Below, one piece after another: positions 24,660-36,580 of a stretch of DNA of 64,000 bases. The translations under genes and the position numbers were made by a program. The stretch spans positions 930,001 through 994,000 of the forward strand of contig JARHVA010002371.1 of the NCBI GenBank assembly GCA_037957365.1, written 5' to 3'. Source of the DNA: Torreya grandis (Eukaryota > Streptophyta > Pinopsida > Cupressales > Taxaceae). Under the pieces are notes generated by a model. That model was not told where the DNA came from. It did no database searches and was given only the letters and a program-made list of their open reading frames with translations. Each line of letters begins with the position of its first letter. The stretch's first letter is position 1.

Positions 24660-26700
24660 TGTATAAAGGACAAATGGTTCAAGCTTAGTCTAACTTGTTT
24701 AAAAAGTGGAGATATATCTCTAATGTGGTCTGAAAGTGGAGTTGTATCTCCAAAATTATTTGTGTTAAGACTTGGCATAAAACAGTCTAACATAAAATGT
24801 CTAATGGTGAATGTCATACACACAAAAGGTCAAGTGCATGAATAAAAACTAGCATGTCAAAGGTCTAAGTCAAAGTGTTCCAAACAAGGTCTAAACTAGG
24901 AAAGGGAAAAGTTGAGTTGCTAGGTCTTTTATCCAAATGTGGATTCAAAAGCTAAGCTCAAACAAATAGGCATATGCTAGGACTTTTGGCCAAATGACAT
25001 CAAAAGCTAGACTTGAAACAAAGGCTGATGTGATTTTATTTAATCTAACAAGTTTTGAAACAACTTTGACATAAACCTAACACATGAAATCAAACATAAA
25101 CATGATCAGTTGGCATAAGGCATAAGGAAAAAGGCATTTGGAGAAAGGCTATTTTTTCTCAAATAAATACAAACAATGATGAAGATAGTCATTTAAACAA
25201 AAAAACCATCAATAGTTTTCAAATTTAGGTAATCAATTAACCAAAGTTATGCAACCTAAAAGAGGAAGATCTGTGTATTAGCCCCACAAATTTTGGCTTA
25301 AAGAGAAATAAATCAATGTTTGAATCTAAACTTGATAAGGCTAATTAAAAACTCAAATTTGAAAATTAGGATTTGACCAAACAATCTAGACAAGATTGGA
25401 TAGCATGAAGGCACAAGACAAATGTCTAAATGGTATACATGACATGGTTTGAAACAAATGGTTTTTGGCACAAGGTGAACTAGTCTTGAAACAAATTGAT
25501 CAGCCTAATAGTGTAAGCATGCTTGAATGATGTGGTCAATTTTATGTTTGAAAAAGACTCAAAAGGCTCAAAAAAATTTGGCATGATTTGGGTAGCATAA
25601 CGCTACCCTCCACAACTCAAATGATACACACACAAACAAGTTTAGGAAAAATTTCAAGGCACAAGTGTGGTGTAAAATGACCAGCATAACAACTCTTTAT
25701 AAAAAAGAGTGACATATACATAAAGTGGTTTGGACATGGTTTATACACAAATAAACAATTTTTAGTCTCAAAAACACCAAGATAAATGACCAAAATACAC
25801 TAAGTATAATCTTCCAAATCCTAACAAGGGTATGGTAATGTGGGGTTAACTAAACTATCAAGTTTTGAACATTTCTAGGGGAATCAATTTCATAATGAAT
25901 TTCACATCAAATGATGCAAAAGATAAGCATGAAAATTGGGTGACTGTGGCATTGGCTAGTTGTAGGAATTTCTAGTCTTTTTTATAACCACTACATCATG
26001 TTATTCACTCAATGTAGTGTGATATCCAAATGTAAATACGTCCCATGTGTAACTCAAAAAGAGTAAGTAAAGTTAATGTTGGGAGATGAAACCCAAGGTC
26101 AAAGCTTCCCTAAAGAACTCATGGGAGGTAATGACATATCTCTCGCAAGACAAGTTTGCATGAAAAAAAAAGACTAATACAAAGTCTTTAGGGTCATTTC
26201 AAGGTCACCCAAACTTTGATGAATATTTGGGGAGTGCTTTAAATGACATTCTTTCTAAGCCTTAGACTAGGTTTTTTACAATAAGAATGGTGCTTTTGAT
26301 TCTAAGGGTTCCCTAAAAGGGATAAATGAAAGAGCATACATGCAACACCCCTCTCTTTGCTAAAAATAATTAGATCAAACAACTATTAAAGATAAAAATC
26401 TTGGAAAGATGAGTTCAATTTTAATCCCAAATGAAAATGAGGTGGTGTTCATTTGACTCCTTCGTCTTAGTTGTAACTTTGAAAACTAATGCTAAAAACA
26501 CTTATTTAAGAACCTAAATTTTACTTTAAGCACCAAAATAATGTTCCTAATTCATTTGTATGTATGCAAAAGGTGATCTAAACATATTTTTAATAAATTT
26601 CAAGCTTGGTCCTACAATAAAAATGTTAGCATGTCCTTTAACCTTGAAGTTATTTTGGGTTTGAAATAATGAACTTCAAAAAAAGAGCTCTTGGGTTTGT
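24660..26700. other. 5' internal part of region B, no recognised gene
   Basis: AT-rich, with only short frames (for example 24632-24823, minus). No gag or pol motif is visible on either strand. Confidence 0.45.
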
Positions 26701-26714
26701 GTTTTAAGAAAAAC

Positions 26715-26862
26715 ATAGTGACCAACATTGGTTATATAACCGATGATAGTTACACTTGCTAACTTATGATATTTATCTAACCGACATTAGTTATACCAAT
26801 AGTGACTGATGATAGCTATCCAACTGATATCAATTTTACTAACCGATGTTAGTTATTATGTA
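26715..26862 (-). repeat. Decayed ACCGAC palindrome repeats in the leader
   Basis: ACCAACATTGGT, AACCGATGATAGTTA, AACCGACATTAGTTA, ACTGATGATAGCTA, AACTGATATCAATTT and AACCGATGTTAGTTA follow in 20-45 base steps. They read as mutated forms of ACCGACATCGGT, with the CG steps largely lost to TG/CA. This is the 5' leader, 120-290 bases inside the primer-binding site. Confidence 0.65.
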
Positions 26863-26981
26863 AAATTGTGACAAAGAAAAATGGTAAAACAAAGTTAGAA
26901 AATCAATTTTCAAGAGTTTTAATTATCCAAATGAAGATTTTAAAGCTAAATGATGACCTTCTTCATGTGTAGGATGCATTT

Positions 26982-27000
26982 GGTCCCACAGGGTGTGCCA
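26982..27000 (-). other. Primer-binding site of the tandem element
   Basis: Minus strand TGGCACACCCTGTGGGACC starts three bases after the LTR end, with the TGG start expected of a tRNA-primed site. I cannot assign the tRNA with confidence. Confidence 0.65.
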
Positions 27001-27003
27001 TTA

Positions 27004-28167
27004 TGTGAACTAAGAATTTGACTCAAGAGAGGATGGTTAGTATTGTGTTAGTTCTAAAATAAAAACAAAATGAAAGAAACACACTAACTAGAATAAAATA
27101 TCTAAGCTTAGACACTAGGGAGAGATTGGTAACAAAATATGACTAAAACACACAACTCAAAATTCAAAAGAAACCCTTTTTTACCTTCTTTGGATGCTCT
27201 AAAATGCTTGTTGTAGTAGCTTGCTCGGCTTGTGCTCATGAAGTCCTTGGCAATGGAAGCTTGGATATCTCTATCTCTCCTTGGCACCTTTAGCTTGTGG
27301 CTTGGATTGGAATCAATTTGGCATGGTAACACTAATTTCAAAGGATTTTGAAATAATTTGTGCATTATAAATTTGCAATAAAATAGCTTGGAAATGATGT
27401 TCATGGCCTCTCTAGTTATAGATTTTTGAGATTGATCAGAATTAACCTGAATCATCCATCTCAATATTGAGATGTGTGGTTAAGGATTAATCCAATTATG
27501 TAATTAAAATTAATAAATAATTTCATCAATATTTGAGATAGAGGAGAAATTAAGAGGCATAGAGGGCTTTGATCAGGTATGGGAGGCATGAATCCTAATA
27601 TTTGTGGCATTTATGGCCTAGTGTTGTCTTCCTAAGAAATGAGGTCACTTGATGATGCAGATATTCAATATTCATTTCCAAAAAAAATTATTCAACAATT
27701 ATTGATCAGGATCTTGATTTGGATTAATTATCTCTTAAGCATGTTTAAGCACTTTATACACAAATTACTCAAATTGATCAGAACGTCTTGTTATTAGTCC
27801 AAAATTTGACTAGATTAGAATTGGAAGGCAATGTCAGATGTGTTGTATCTATTATCCCATTTAGGATGTTATCAACAAAAAATAACTAAATCACATGTCT
27901 TTTGCAATAAATTTGATAGGAAAGATCAATCCAGAGCACCTAGGTGTAAAATTAGCATTTTGATTCAAAATGATTTGATCAAAGTTAATTTGCCCATAAA
28001 TTACGTTGTCCTATTTAAGGATACCCTAGCCATAATTAGCACTTGAATATGTTATTTTTATATCATTTAATGTGTTTTAGTGTTTTTAAGCCCAAATTTT
28101 ATATTTTGGTGGAAATTGGTCAAAAGCCTAATTAGAGGTTATCAGTGACAAGATTTAGGTGTCTACA
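27004..28167 (-). repeat. LTR 3 (5' LTR) of the tandem array
   Basis: On the minus strand it runs from TGTAGACACC to GTTCACA, about 1,164 bp, with intact TG...CA ends. It is the only LTR of the three with both canonical termini. Confidence 0.9.
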
Positions 28168-28740
28168 GATATTGAAATTATATATCCCAATGATGGTAAG
28201 CTATAAGTCATAAAATAAAACATCTTAATTTTCTAATGTAGATCACAGTTTAAAAGATTGATAGTTGTCAGCATTGATAAAGATTTTTAGGACTTTGATT
28301 AATTGGTGGAATGAAAAGTTGAGAAATTTGGTTGTGAAAGGTGAAAATGAGGATATGGGAGGGAAAAAATATTTAAATGGTGGGAATGAATATATATAGG
28401 GGTGGGGGTTGTTTGAAGTTCATTTGTGCAAATTATTTTAATCATATTTGATTTTTTGATTTGATTTGCACAATTTTAATTTGAGGTTGGAGAGGAAAAT
28501 AGATTAGATTATAGATGATAGGCATCATAATGAGCACGTGCAAGTTCAACAGAGGCTAGAGAGGAGAGGGGATGCAGTAAGTAATAATTTTAAGTTTTTT
28601 TTTATGGTTTGATTCAAATTTAATGCCAAGTAATGTGGGATAAAATAATTTTGTTGTTTACTCAATGGTGAATTCAACATTGATGGTGGCAAAATCATTG
28701 AGGTGAATAACAAAATCATCAAAAATTAAGTCAGGGGTTA
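28168..28740. other. Unassigned DNA right of the array
   Basis: Continuation of the pre-insertion sequence. No gene or element is recognised. Confidence 0.4.
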
Positions 28741-28749
28741 TATTTAGTG

Positions 28750-28917
28750 AATTCATCCAATTTCATGGTTAATTCATCCAAAAAAATAGTGAAATCATTC
28801 AAAAGTGTAGTGAAAATGTCTAAAAGTGTAGCAAATTTAGAAAGCATAGGGGTGAAATCATTGAAAACTTCAATGAAATCATTAAAAAGTATAGTGAATT
28901 CATCTAAAACCCTAGAT
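28750..28917. repeat. 21-bp minisatellite, eight units
   Basis: Units of exactly 21 bases, of the form AAATCATT-AAAAGTnTAGTG or AATTCATCC-AAAAATAGTG, run head to tail. Because 21 is a multiple of three, the minus strand stays open (28731-28931) and would encode heptads such as FTTLLND and FTIFLDE with Phe and Leu in fixed places. Whether this was ever translated is unknown. Confidence 0.88.
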
Positions 28918-29107
28918 AATTTGTAAAACATAGTGGATTAATCATCAAAGAGAATGGAAAAATAATCATAGTAAATGGAAAAATAATTATAAGGATAAAA
29001 CTGTAAATTAACTCATTGTAAGATGATGAGAAATAGATAGATGTGTGATTGTATGATGTATGTGTAGCTGAATAGGAATAACATAATGTTCATTAAATTT
29101 TGTGCAA

Positions 29108-29495
29108 AAGAGATTGTTGATTTTGTGTATGTGAGAGAGATTCTTGAGATCTGTAGAGATGATGATGAGGTTTACAATTTAAAAGGTGGGGGTACTAGAG
29201 GCAACTAGACTGGCCTATATAGCTAAGATGTGTTGGCTCTAAGAATAGGAGAGAAAATTTAAATTTAAATCATGAATGAATTCTTATACACAAAATTTTA
29301 TAAGAGATTGTTGATTTTGTGTATGTGAGAGAGATTCTTGAGATCTCTAGAGATGATGGTGAGGTTTACAATTTAAAAGGTGGGGGTACTAGAGGCAACT
29401 AGACTGGCCTATATAACTAAGATGTGTTGGCTCTAAGAATAGGAGAGAAAATTGAAATTTACATCATGAATGAATTCTTATACACAAAATTTTAT
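29108..29495. repeat. 194-bp direct tandem duplication
   Basis: 29108-29301 and 29302-29495 are near identical, with an exact offset of 194 bases. Each copy includes about 120 bases of flank plus the first ~70 bases of the adjacent copia-type LTR. The duplication therefore happened after that element inserted. Confidence 0.9.
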
Positions 29496-29666
29496 AATAT
29501 ATTATTTCAAGATGGATATTTATAAAGAAAGATGAAATCTTAAAAATCTTCATGGGTGGTTACAAGAACAAACCAACTTTCCCAAGTAACTAGCCTATTT
29601 AAATTTAAAAACAAACTAATTAAAAGCATTAAATAAATAACTTTTGGATCATAAAATAATCCAACA
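29425..29666 (-). repeat. 3' LTR of the short copia-type element
   Basis: Runs on the plus strand from TGTTGGCTCTAAG to AATAATCCAACA. The same order of blocks appears in 31809-32050, with scattered substitutions. Confidence 0.88.
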
Positions 29667-31552
29667 AACTCCCCCTTGATCCAAATGGGTATAGTAGATG
29701 AATTAACTAGAGAAATGACTCTGAAGTCATAAAAAAAACTCTGTTGTAATTTCAACTAGTGCACTATACCTCTGGTAGTGACCAAAAATTGATTTTACTC
29801 CATAAAGAAGCTTTCCCCTATGAGTTATGGAAAAAAATGGCTAATGAACATGATCAAGGCCTACTCATCCCTGGTGGTCATCGTATTGTACTATATTATA
29901 ACATGATATATCATGTCCAACTACATTTACCCACAAAATGTCCCACACAAGAACCCATCTAAGTGACAAACCCATACTTTATATAACACATATTCATGAT
30001 GCCCAACAAACCCTGATGACCTTTGCTCAAAATTATTAGTTCTATCAACCCATATCAACTTATATTATCATTGATCATTGATCAAAGTCCAAATAATGCC
30101 TAAATATTTCCCCCCTATCAATTGAGAGGTGAAAATTTGTGAATCAAGAGAAATAAAAACAACTTTGTCCACTCAATGTCATGAATATCATATATAAAAA
30201 GCCAAAAATGGAACTAAAAACAAGAACATAAGCCAAAATTTTCCATTCAAGCATTGAAACCATACTCTAAGATAATAGATAACTAGAGAGGTTAATTATC
30301 CTCTAGCCTCTAAAGATCCTACAGTCTCTAGTGGTCACTTAGATGGTGTTAATCAAAAGGATCCTGGGACATGCAATGGATGGCATTGTCTCCAAGAGCA
30401 CAATCATGAGGTGATATTAGAAAAAAATCGATTCTTAAGGCATCAATTTTGATCAAAAATGCACATTTATAAATTAATTTCATTACATTTTTTGAAAAAA
30501 CAAAAAACCTTTATATCACCTCTACTTTTTACAAACACTTTTGAAAATAGAATATTCACTTTTCAATATATCTTCTAAAAAATAGATGTAAATGGAATTG
30601 TGTCCAAATTTTGGTTTTGAAACCATGACCTTCTCTTGAGCAAGTGACTCTCAAAAAACACTTTATCCACCTCACCTTTAATTAATCTAAGCATATAAAA
30701 TCAATAAATGATAGATAACCATATTTTGTTATTTTTATGTTTTATTTTTTATTTTATTTTTTTGAATGAAAGATAGAAAAATAACATAGAAAGTAAAAAC
30801 TTTCACTGAATGTTTTTTACTACAAATTTTGGTTGGTGGAGTCCACTATAATTTTAGGGATTTGAAAGGCATCTTCTTCACATATAGGTCTTGTTGGATT
30901 TGAGTTTATAAACAATTTTATACCAACATTGAAGTGCTAGTCGAATCATGTTGCCATAGACAAAAATAAATATGGTGTAAAAAATCCAATTGTGTATCAC
31001 AGGCTAGTCAAAAAGTGATACACTTTACTTCTCCAATTGGGCATGCTAGGATTGAACACTACTAATTTGAAGGTTTTACCAAGACAAAAAAATTAACATG
31101 AATATTGATCAATGTAGTGATCAGATTGAAATACATAATTATTCTCAGATTTGTATGGACTTGTATAACCACATATAGAAAGGAGAAGAATATAGTAATA
31201 GGATATAATGTGGGATATAATGTGAGCCCCCACACAATGCTCAATTATTTTAAAATCAATAATTCTCCCCCTTTATTTCCATAAATTTCTTTAAAAAAAT
31301 CCCCTTGACTATTTTAAATATTATCTAAGTTTGAGTGAGGCAAAAATGACTATATTTATCAGATCAGCCATAAACATGATCAAAGAGAAGTACATTGCAA
31401 AACCTATAGAAAAAGCTAAGAAATAAGGATTCTTGGATGCTATTCTTGATGGATTTGATAGTTTTGGAAACATATACTATGACAAATATAAAACACTCCC
31501 TTTGTGCAAAAATGACTAATTAGATACAATGAATCTTTATTTTCTTTGTCTA

Positions 31553-31783
31553 TTATTTTCTCTTTCGATCTTTGCCTGTTATGGTCATGACATCACTTTT
31601 AGCTAGTGCTACCTTTTTCTTCAATGACATCTTCCTATTGGGGTCTAAAATTAGTAGGTTGAAACTATAGTATTTAAACTTATCCAAATGAAAAAACCCT
31701 ATTTGTTCACATGCTGAACTCAGCATGGGGCATGCTGGGTTGAAGGCTTCAAGGGAAAAAGTAATCAATGTTGAATCTTCCAC
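31553..31783 (-). CDS. Short frame after the primer-binding site, hypothetical
   Basis: 76 codons starting 13 bases after the primer-binding site. It ends with a Lys-rich tail (MSLKKKVALAKSDVMTITGK then DRKRK). It may be a leftover of the gag start of the parent element. No domain is recognised, and it may not be coding. Confidence 0.3.
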   Translation of the reverse strand: MEDSTLITFSLEAFNPACPMLSSACEQIGFFHLDKFKYYSFNLLILDPNRKMSLKKKVALAKSDVMTITGKDRKRK

Positions 31784-31795
31784 TCAAATTTCCAA

Positions 31796-31808
31796 GCTCT
31801 AATACCAC
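31796..31808 (-). other. Primer-binding site, tRNA-Met type
   Basis: Minus strand TGGTATTAGAGCTTGG matches the usual TGGTATCAGAGC with one change and abuts the LTR. Confidence 0.75.
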
Positions 31809-32050
31809 TGTTGGCTCTAGGAATGGGAGAGAAAATTTATAATTACATCATGAATAAATTCTTCCACACAAAATTTTATAATATATTATTTCAATATGGA
31901 TACTTACAAAGAAAGGTGAAAGCTTAAAAAGCTTCACAGGTGGTTATGGGAACAAACCAACTTTCTTAAGTAACGAACTTATTTAAATTTAAAAACAAAC
32001 TAATTAAAAATATTAAATAAATAACTTTTGGATCATAAAATAATCCAAAA
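31809..32050 (-). repeat. 5' LTR of the short copia-type element
   Basis: Partner of 29425-29666. On the plus strand it begins TGTTGGCTCTAGG and ends AATAATCCAAAA, with the terminal CA changed to AA. Confidence 0.87.
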
Positions 32051-32059
32051 AGATATTAT

Positions 32060-33930
32060 AGATACAAGTAAATAGGGATTATCTGACTTCACTACTCGAG
32101 TGTTAGCATAGTGAGACCAACGCATTTCACCTATTGATAGGTGAGATGACTATTATGCTAGAGGATCCTAAGTATTATGATACAAGGGACATAGGTTTAC
32201 TAGAGAGAGGGTACACAAGAATGACTCTGTATAGAATTTTTAGGAAGGACTTGAATCCTATGATGAGGGGTGGGATATATATTGATGTATGCATAGATTT
32301 AGATACATATGTATTAGTAGTTGTACTAATGGTTTTTGTTAGTGGAATTGTGCTACTTAATAAGAGTGTGAGAATAGTTCCAATGGAATTATTAGATGTG
32401 TCCAAAGATATGATAAAGAGTGATACATAGTTTTCATGGGGACCATGTGTACTAAAACATTTATATAGGGATTTACACTATGTGGTGTAAATAGGTGGTG
32501 TGTCTATAGGCTTATCCACACTACTATAGGTGTTGGTGTAGGAGCACTTATAAATTGAGTGTCCTATAGGATAGATAAGGAGGAGTAAAATAGAAGAGCC
32601 ATTTCAATATGGATGGCATGTATATGTAGGGTATAATGGACACATTTGGGAGATGTGGATTATTATAGGAGGGAAATTGATGAGCTAGTAGATAATCAAG
32701 TGATGTGGAGGCCATATAGAAAGGCCAATCCACACTGGAGAGATGATAATAAATAATTTGACTATGTGATGATGTAGTGTTATATTATTGGCTACCATGA
32801 GTGTATCATTGAGTGATATAAACACTAGTAGGTCCTCACATATTTACATGAGTAGTATGTGAGAGAACATAATGGGGGCCAAGTATTGATTATAGCATTA
32901 TAGCTCAAAGCTAGGCATAGTACAAATAGTGACATTTCATGCTAGAGGGATGTGGTGGATGTAGGTACTATAAATGATTACTTAACATTATGGGACCAAT
33001 AGAGACCACTGAGACTTATAGATCCATATGTACAACCTGGGACATGGAGATAGATATTACAAGTTACATTTAGAGCACGTCCCTAGAGTAGAGGATTATA
33101 AGAAAGGATTATTGGATATGCTCTAGTATAATGTGGTGGAAGAGGAGGTAGATATTAGGAATAAATGTAATATGTAGAAGCCATAAATTTTGGAAGAGAT
33201 TATATGCAGGATGTAGAGATGGGATAGACTGTGGGAGATGGAGGAGGAAGAGAGACTGATTTGATTATGATTGACTATGATGGAGAGGGATATAGAAGTA
33301 GAGTGTACACAAAGATGAGGCCTATACCAGAGGCACATATAAAGGAAGGGGATAAATCAATGCCATCAAAGTCTAGGAGGTCAACATAGAACCAAGCAAT
33401 TATTGATAGGCTACATGAGGATACTAGAGCTCATGATATTGAGATAGCATGATTATAAGGAGACATAGGTGGTAGGGATAGACATGAAAAGATGGGATCG
33501 ACAAATATTATACATCTATAGGGAGAGGTTGATAGGTTATATGATAATATTGATAGTTTGATAGCTAAGTGGTATGGTAGAGAGGGAGGACTACTCATAC
33601 AGGATACAATGACTCATACTCTAAATGATACAAGTTTGATATAGAGTTATAGGAGAGATAAGGATACTACATGAGTTGAGTTGGTATAGGCTAGGGAGAT
33701 ATTGATAATACTTGGACAACTATAAGCTGTGGATAAGGTCATGATTAATACAGAAAATGTTACCTATTATAGGATCTTATATGACAAGGTAGCACAATGA
33801 GCTCAATGGGCACTTTCCTCTGGAGAGTACTCAATAAAGAGGTTAGCATCAAGTTAGTCTAGTTAGTGGAGTTAGAGATATCTAGGGGACATAGATCATA
33901 CTATGTCATGGGTCCTCTAAGGAGTACACC
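32060..33930 (+). pseudogene. Plant mobile domain (PMD) protein, decayed
   Basis: The translation opens with a region ending in SETNAFHLLIGEMTIMLED (32112-32170), close to the signature found near the start of plant mobile domain proteins (often annotated as aminotransferase-like or phosphatase 7 long form homologues). It continues with a hydrophobic stretch (32300-32430), WGPCVLKHLYRDLH (about 32440-32480), a W-x-HL-x-RP type segment, VMWRPYRKANPHWRDD (about 32700-32750) and a C-terminal charged, possibly coiled-coil part with GEVDRLYDNIDSLIAKWYG (about 33520-33580). Stops and frame changes are many; the longest open piece is 32134-32430. PMD genes are captured by transposons and also occur as host regulators. 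This copy is dead. No transposase or terminal repeat was found around it. Confidence 0.72.
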
Positions 33931-34637
33931 ATGATGATATGATTCGATCCCATGTAAATTTTCCCCATTTGAGGTTTTGGGAGAAACATGACATGATATG
34001 ATGTATATGACATATTGATATATACATATTTTTTATATGTATCATTGTATTGATGTACTTTGATACAATCAAGATTTATATATAGACATGATTATTTTTG
34101 GTCTTATACTTGTGTTATGGTTTGCAAATGGAAATATTATGACTTTATGGGTGTGTTTTAATTTTATATGTAGGATAGATAATTAGATGAATAGATGTGA
34201 CTTGGTATAGCATTTTTTTTCTACTACCTTTGATATGTTATAACACATGTTAATCCTTTCATATTTTATTATGGTATAAAATGAAATGGAACAATGTATG
34301 TGTTGGCTAATTTTAGCCACCATTGATCAATGTATTTTCAAAATTAAGCCTTGTAGTCTTTTATCCTTGTATAAAGTCTTGTCTGGTCAATCAAGCTCTT
34401 CAAATGGTCTTGAGTAATGTTTTATTAGTGTTTAAGGATTGGTTTGCATAAGTTAAGGTTGTTTCTAATCCATGAATATGTGATGTTTTCATGAGTCTTG
34501 AGGTTGCAAGAGGTGTCACTGAGGTCTTATAGACTTGAGGTAAAATTTACGATCCTTCATCAATACTCAAGGAATCTTATGGCATGTTTTGGAAAGTTTA
34601 AGGTATTAAATGTTTAATTCTTTCACATCCCATAAAA

Positions 34638-34801
34638 TCAATAGAATATTTTTGGGATAACTATGTTTCCATTTTTTATCTCAAAGTTTCAGATCACTAC
34701 TCATGATCAGTCTTATTTATCCTGAAGAAGGATCATGGGTAGTGATCCTAAATGTCGAGATAAAAAATGGAAACATAGTTATCCCAAAAATATTCTATTG
34801 A
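34638..34801. repeat. Long hairpin with perfect 45-bp arms
   Basis: 34638-34682 and 34757-34801 are exact reverse complements over 45 bases. The 74-base centre holds a second stem: GATCACTACTCATGATC (34692-34708) against GATCATGGGTAGTGATC (34731-34747), one mismatch. The whole 164-base segment can fold into one hairpin. AAGTTTAAGGTA occurs on the left at 34594-34605 and on the right at 34801-34812, possibly marking an insertion. It could be a foldback or MITE-like element or a source of small RNA. Confidence 0.92.
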
Positions 34802-35099
34802 AGTTTAAGGTAGTTTTTTGAAAGTTAAGGTTTCATTTGGTTTTATTATCTTACTTGCTACACTCTTGAAAGTAACTACAATAAGTGTTATTTAAAGTGT
34901 GGAATTAAAATAAGGTCCCTTTAGGACATGTGGCACTTTTTGAAGACCATTTTATACTATATTCTATCTGTATACCCAATTAAGATGTCAATTCCACCTT
35001 CTTTTAAAATACATTCACACTTTGAAACTTCTTTGTTCATGGTTTAACATCCAAATATAAAATATTGATAGAATGTTAGGGAAGGTCAGGTAAAATAAG

Positions 35100-36580
35100 G
35101 TTCTATAAACACTATTTTTCTCATTATTCAATACAAGGAAGATCTCCATTAGCACCTGGTACATAACATCAGTAGGATTGGTTTCAAGAAGAACACAATT
35201 GCTTGCAAAGAAGACAAATTATAGGTATATGAGTCTCTACAGGGAATTATTCAAACATGATATCACTTCATACCTAATAAACACCTTATACACATGTTTC
35301 TATATTTCTCCAAGTTTCAATCACCTCAACATAACTCTAGGGTAATAGGAAGATAGTGAGCATGCTCACTAGTAGACTGTTTTTAAGATATGTAGGTATA
35401 GGAAACCAAGAAAGGTTAATTTTTTTATGGAATATAAGGTTATAAGTTTTTTTTTTAGTATAAGAAACAATGGATAGATCCACAATATTTATTATACCAT
35501 TGGTGGTGAACATAAATAAATAGAAGAGGCAATTAGGGCTACAATAATAACATTGGATATAAACCCTAAGCATGGGTCAAACAACTTTCAAGGATAAATG
35601 GGAGGTAATTTTCTCTATAAACAAACCAAAAAACATGGTGGAAGGTGTTTCATACCTCATGAAGATATTTTTAGTGAAAAATATTCATATTTGATGGTTT
35701 TCGAGCCCAAAACATTCTCTTAACCTCATGAAATAGGCCTATCAACTCGAGAAGCCATAATTTTTTTATCAATACATGGAGGAGAAAATTCATGGGATAA
35801 AATGATCATGTGTGAATTTAACATGGTTTTTACACTCCAAATTCCTATAATTTTGTATTCATTTAAGTCCACCATCCTTTACGAACAATCGTTAAGATGG
35901 AACACTCTAGGATTGCCAAGAAGCCTAAATGAACCTGATAACTATAAAAACATGGTTTCTATGACCTTAATCCACTATAAAAGGATTAATAACACTTTGG
36001 TAATATTTGGAAACCTTAGAGGCACTTAGTGGAGTAATGATCCTAGCACATGTGGAACAAAAAATGCAAGAAAATGACCCGAAAGACAATAATCTAGTCT
36101 TGATTTCATGGGTTTTAAATGAATAATGGCCTCTTAAACAATTAAAATGGTTTTCTATGCATGTATAATGGATATTAATAATCCTCTCACACCACATCCA
36201 AACATCCATTAGGCACATGCAGGCATTGAATGAACAAAAATATTCATTTTGGGTAAGTTGCAAGGTTGAAACAAATGGTTTGATTTCATTAGATGTAAGT
36301 TGCAAGTTTGAGACAATATCCACACCTTATCTATACCCATAGGGTAACCAAAAGGTTTCTCAATGCTTGATATTTATCAATATTTAAACATGTATGCTTC
36401 TATGGAACATATTCCCTATTTGCAAACCTTATGTAAAGAATGTCTCACTACTCTCATGGGCTATAAGGTGTTAGAAGTCATGATCAAGTGGATGAGGTCC
36501 TTACCCAAGGTAACAAGAAGGTGATGAAGGTATATAAATGATATTAAATACTATACAAAACTCATAAATCATATTGAACA
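35100..36580. other. Unassigned, possibly decayed coding DNA
   Basis: Both strands hold moderately long broken frames (for example 35802-36029 plus, 35967-36323 minus). A plus-strand reading with many TGG-to-TAG-like stops looks like protein rich in Trp and Met, but I could not match it to any family. Confidence 0.35.

Larger units (their letters stand above)
20790..27003 (-). mobile_element. Internal region B, complete
   Basis: Runs from the primer-binding site (26982-27000) to the polypurine tract (20790-20806), about 6.2 kb. On the sense (minus) strand I recognise no protease, RT, RNase H or integrase. Contents from the 5' end: a leader with degraded palindromes (26715-26860), unassigned sequence, a degraded acidic reading frame (about 23540-24650), conserved stem-loops and 19-bp motifs, and an antisense frame at the 3' end. 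This is the layout of a large non-autonomous LTR element. Confidence 0.8.
15796..28167 (-). mobile_element. Tandem LTR retrotransposon array: LTR-INT-LTR-INT-LTR
   Basis: Three related LTRs (15796-16973, 19643-20789, 27004-28167) alternate with two internal regions (16974-19642, 20790-27003), all in minus orientation. The outermost flanks are GATGT (15791-15795) and GATAT (28168-28172), which fit one 5-bp target duplication with one change. That suggests a single insertion later expanded by unequal recombination between LTRs. The primer-binding site lies beside the right LTR and polypurine tracts lie beside the other two. Neither internal region shows RT, RNase H or integrase, so the family is non-autonomous. 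LTR termini (TGTAGACACC) and tract type resemble the Tat branch of Ty3/gypsy, which is inference. Confidence 0.87.
29425..32050 (-). mobile_element. Short copia-type LTR element without pol
   Basis: LTRs of about 242 bp (29425-29666 and 31809-32050) flank a 2.1-kb internal region. On the minus strand the right LTR is followed by TGGTATTAGAGCTTGG, a tRNA-Met-type primer-binding site. AAGGGGGAGTT lies before the left LTR, which starts TGTTGGATTATTT. Flanks are AGATG (29420-29424) and AGATA (32051-32055), a probable 5-bp target duplication with one change. The internal region has only a short frame at 31553-31783 near the primer site and no gag, protease, integrase or RT that I can recognise. 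It is best described as a non-autonomous copia-type derivative. Confidence 0.85.

Noticed and set aside
32175..32405. 76-codon minus-strand frame
   Set aside because: Antisense shadow of the plant mobile domain remnant.
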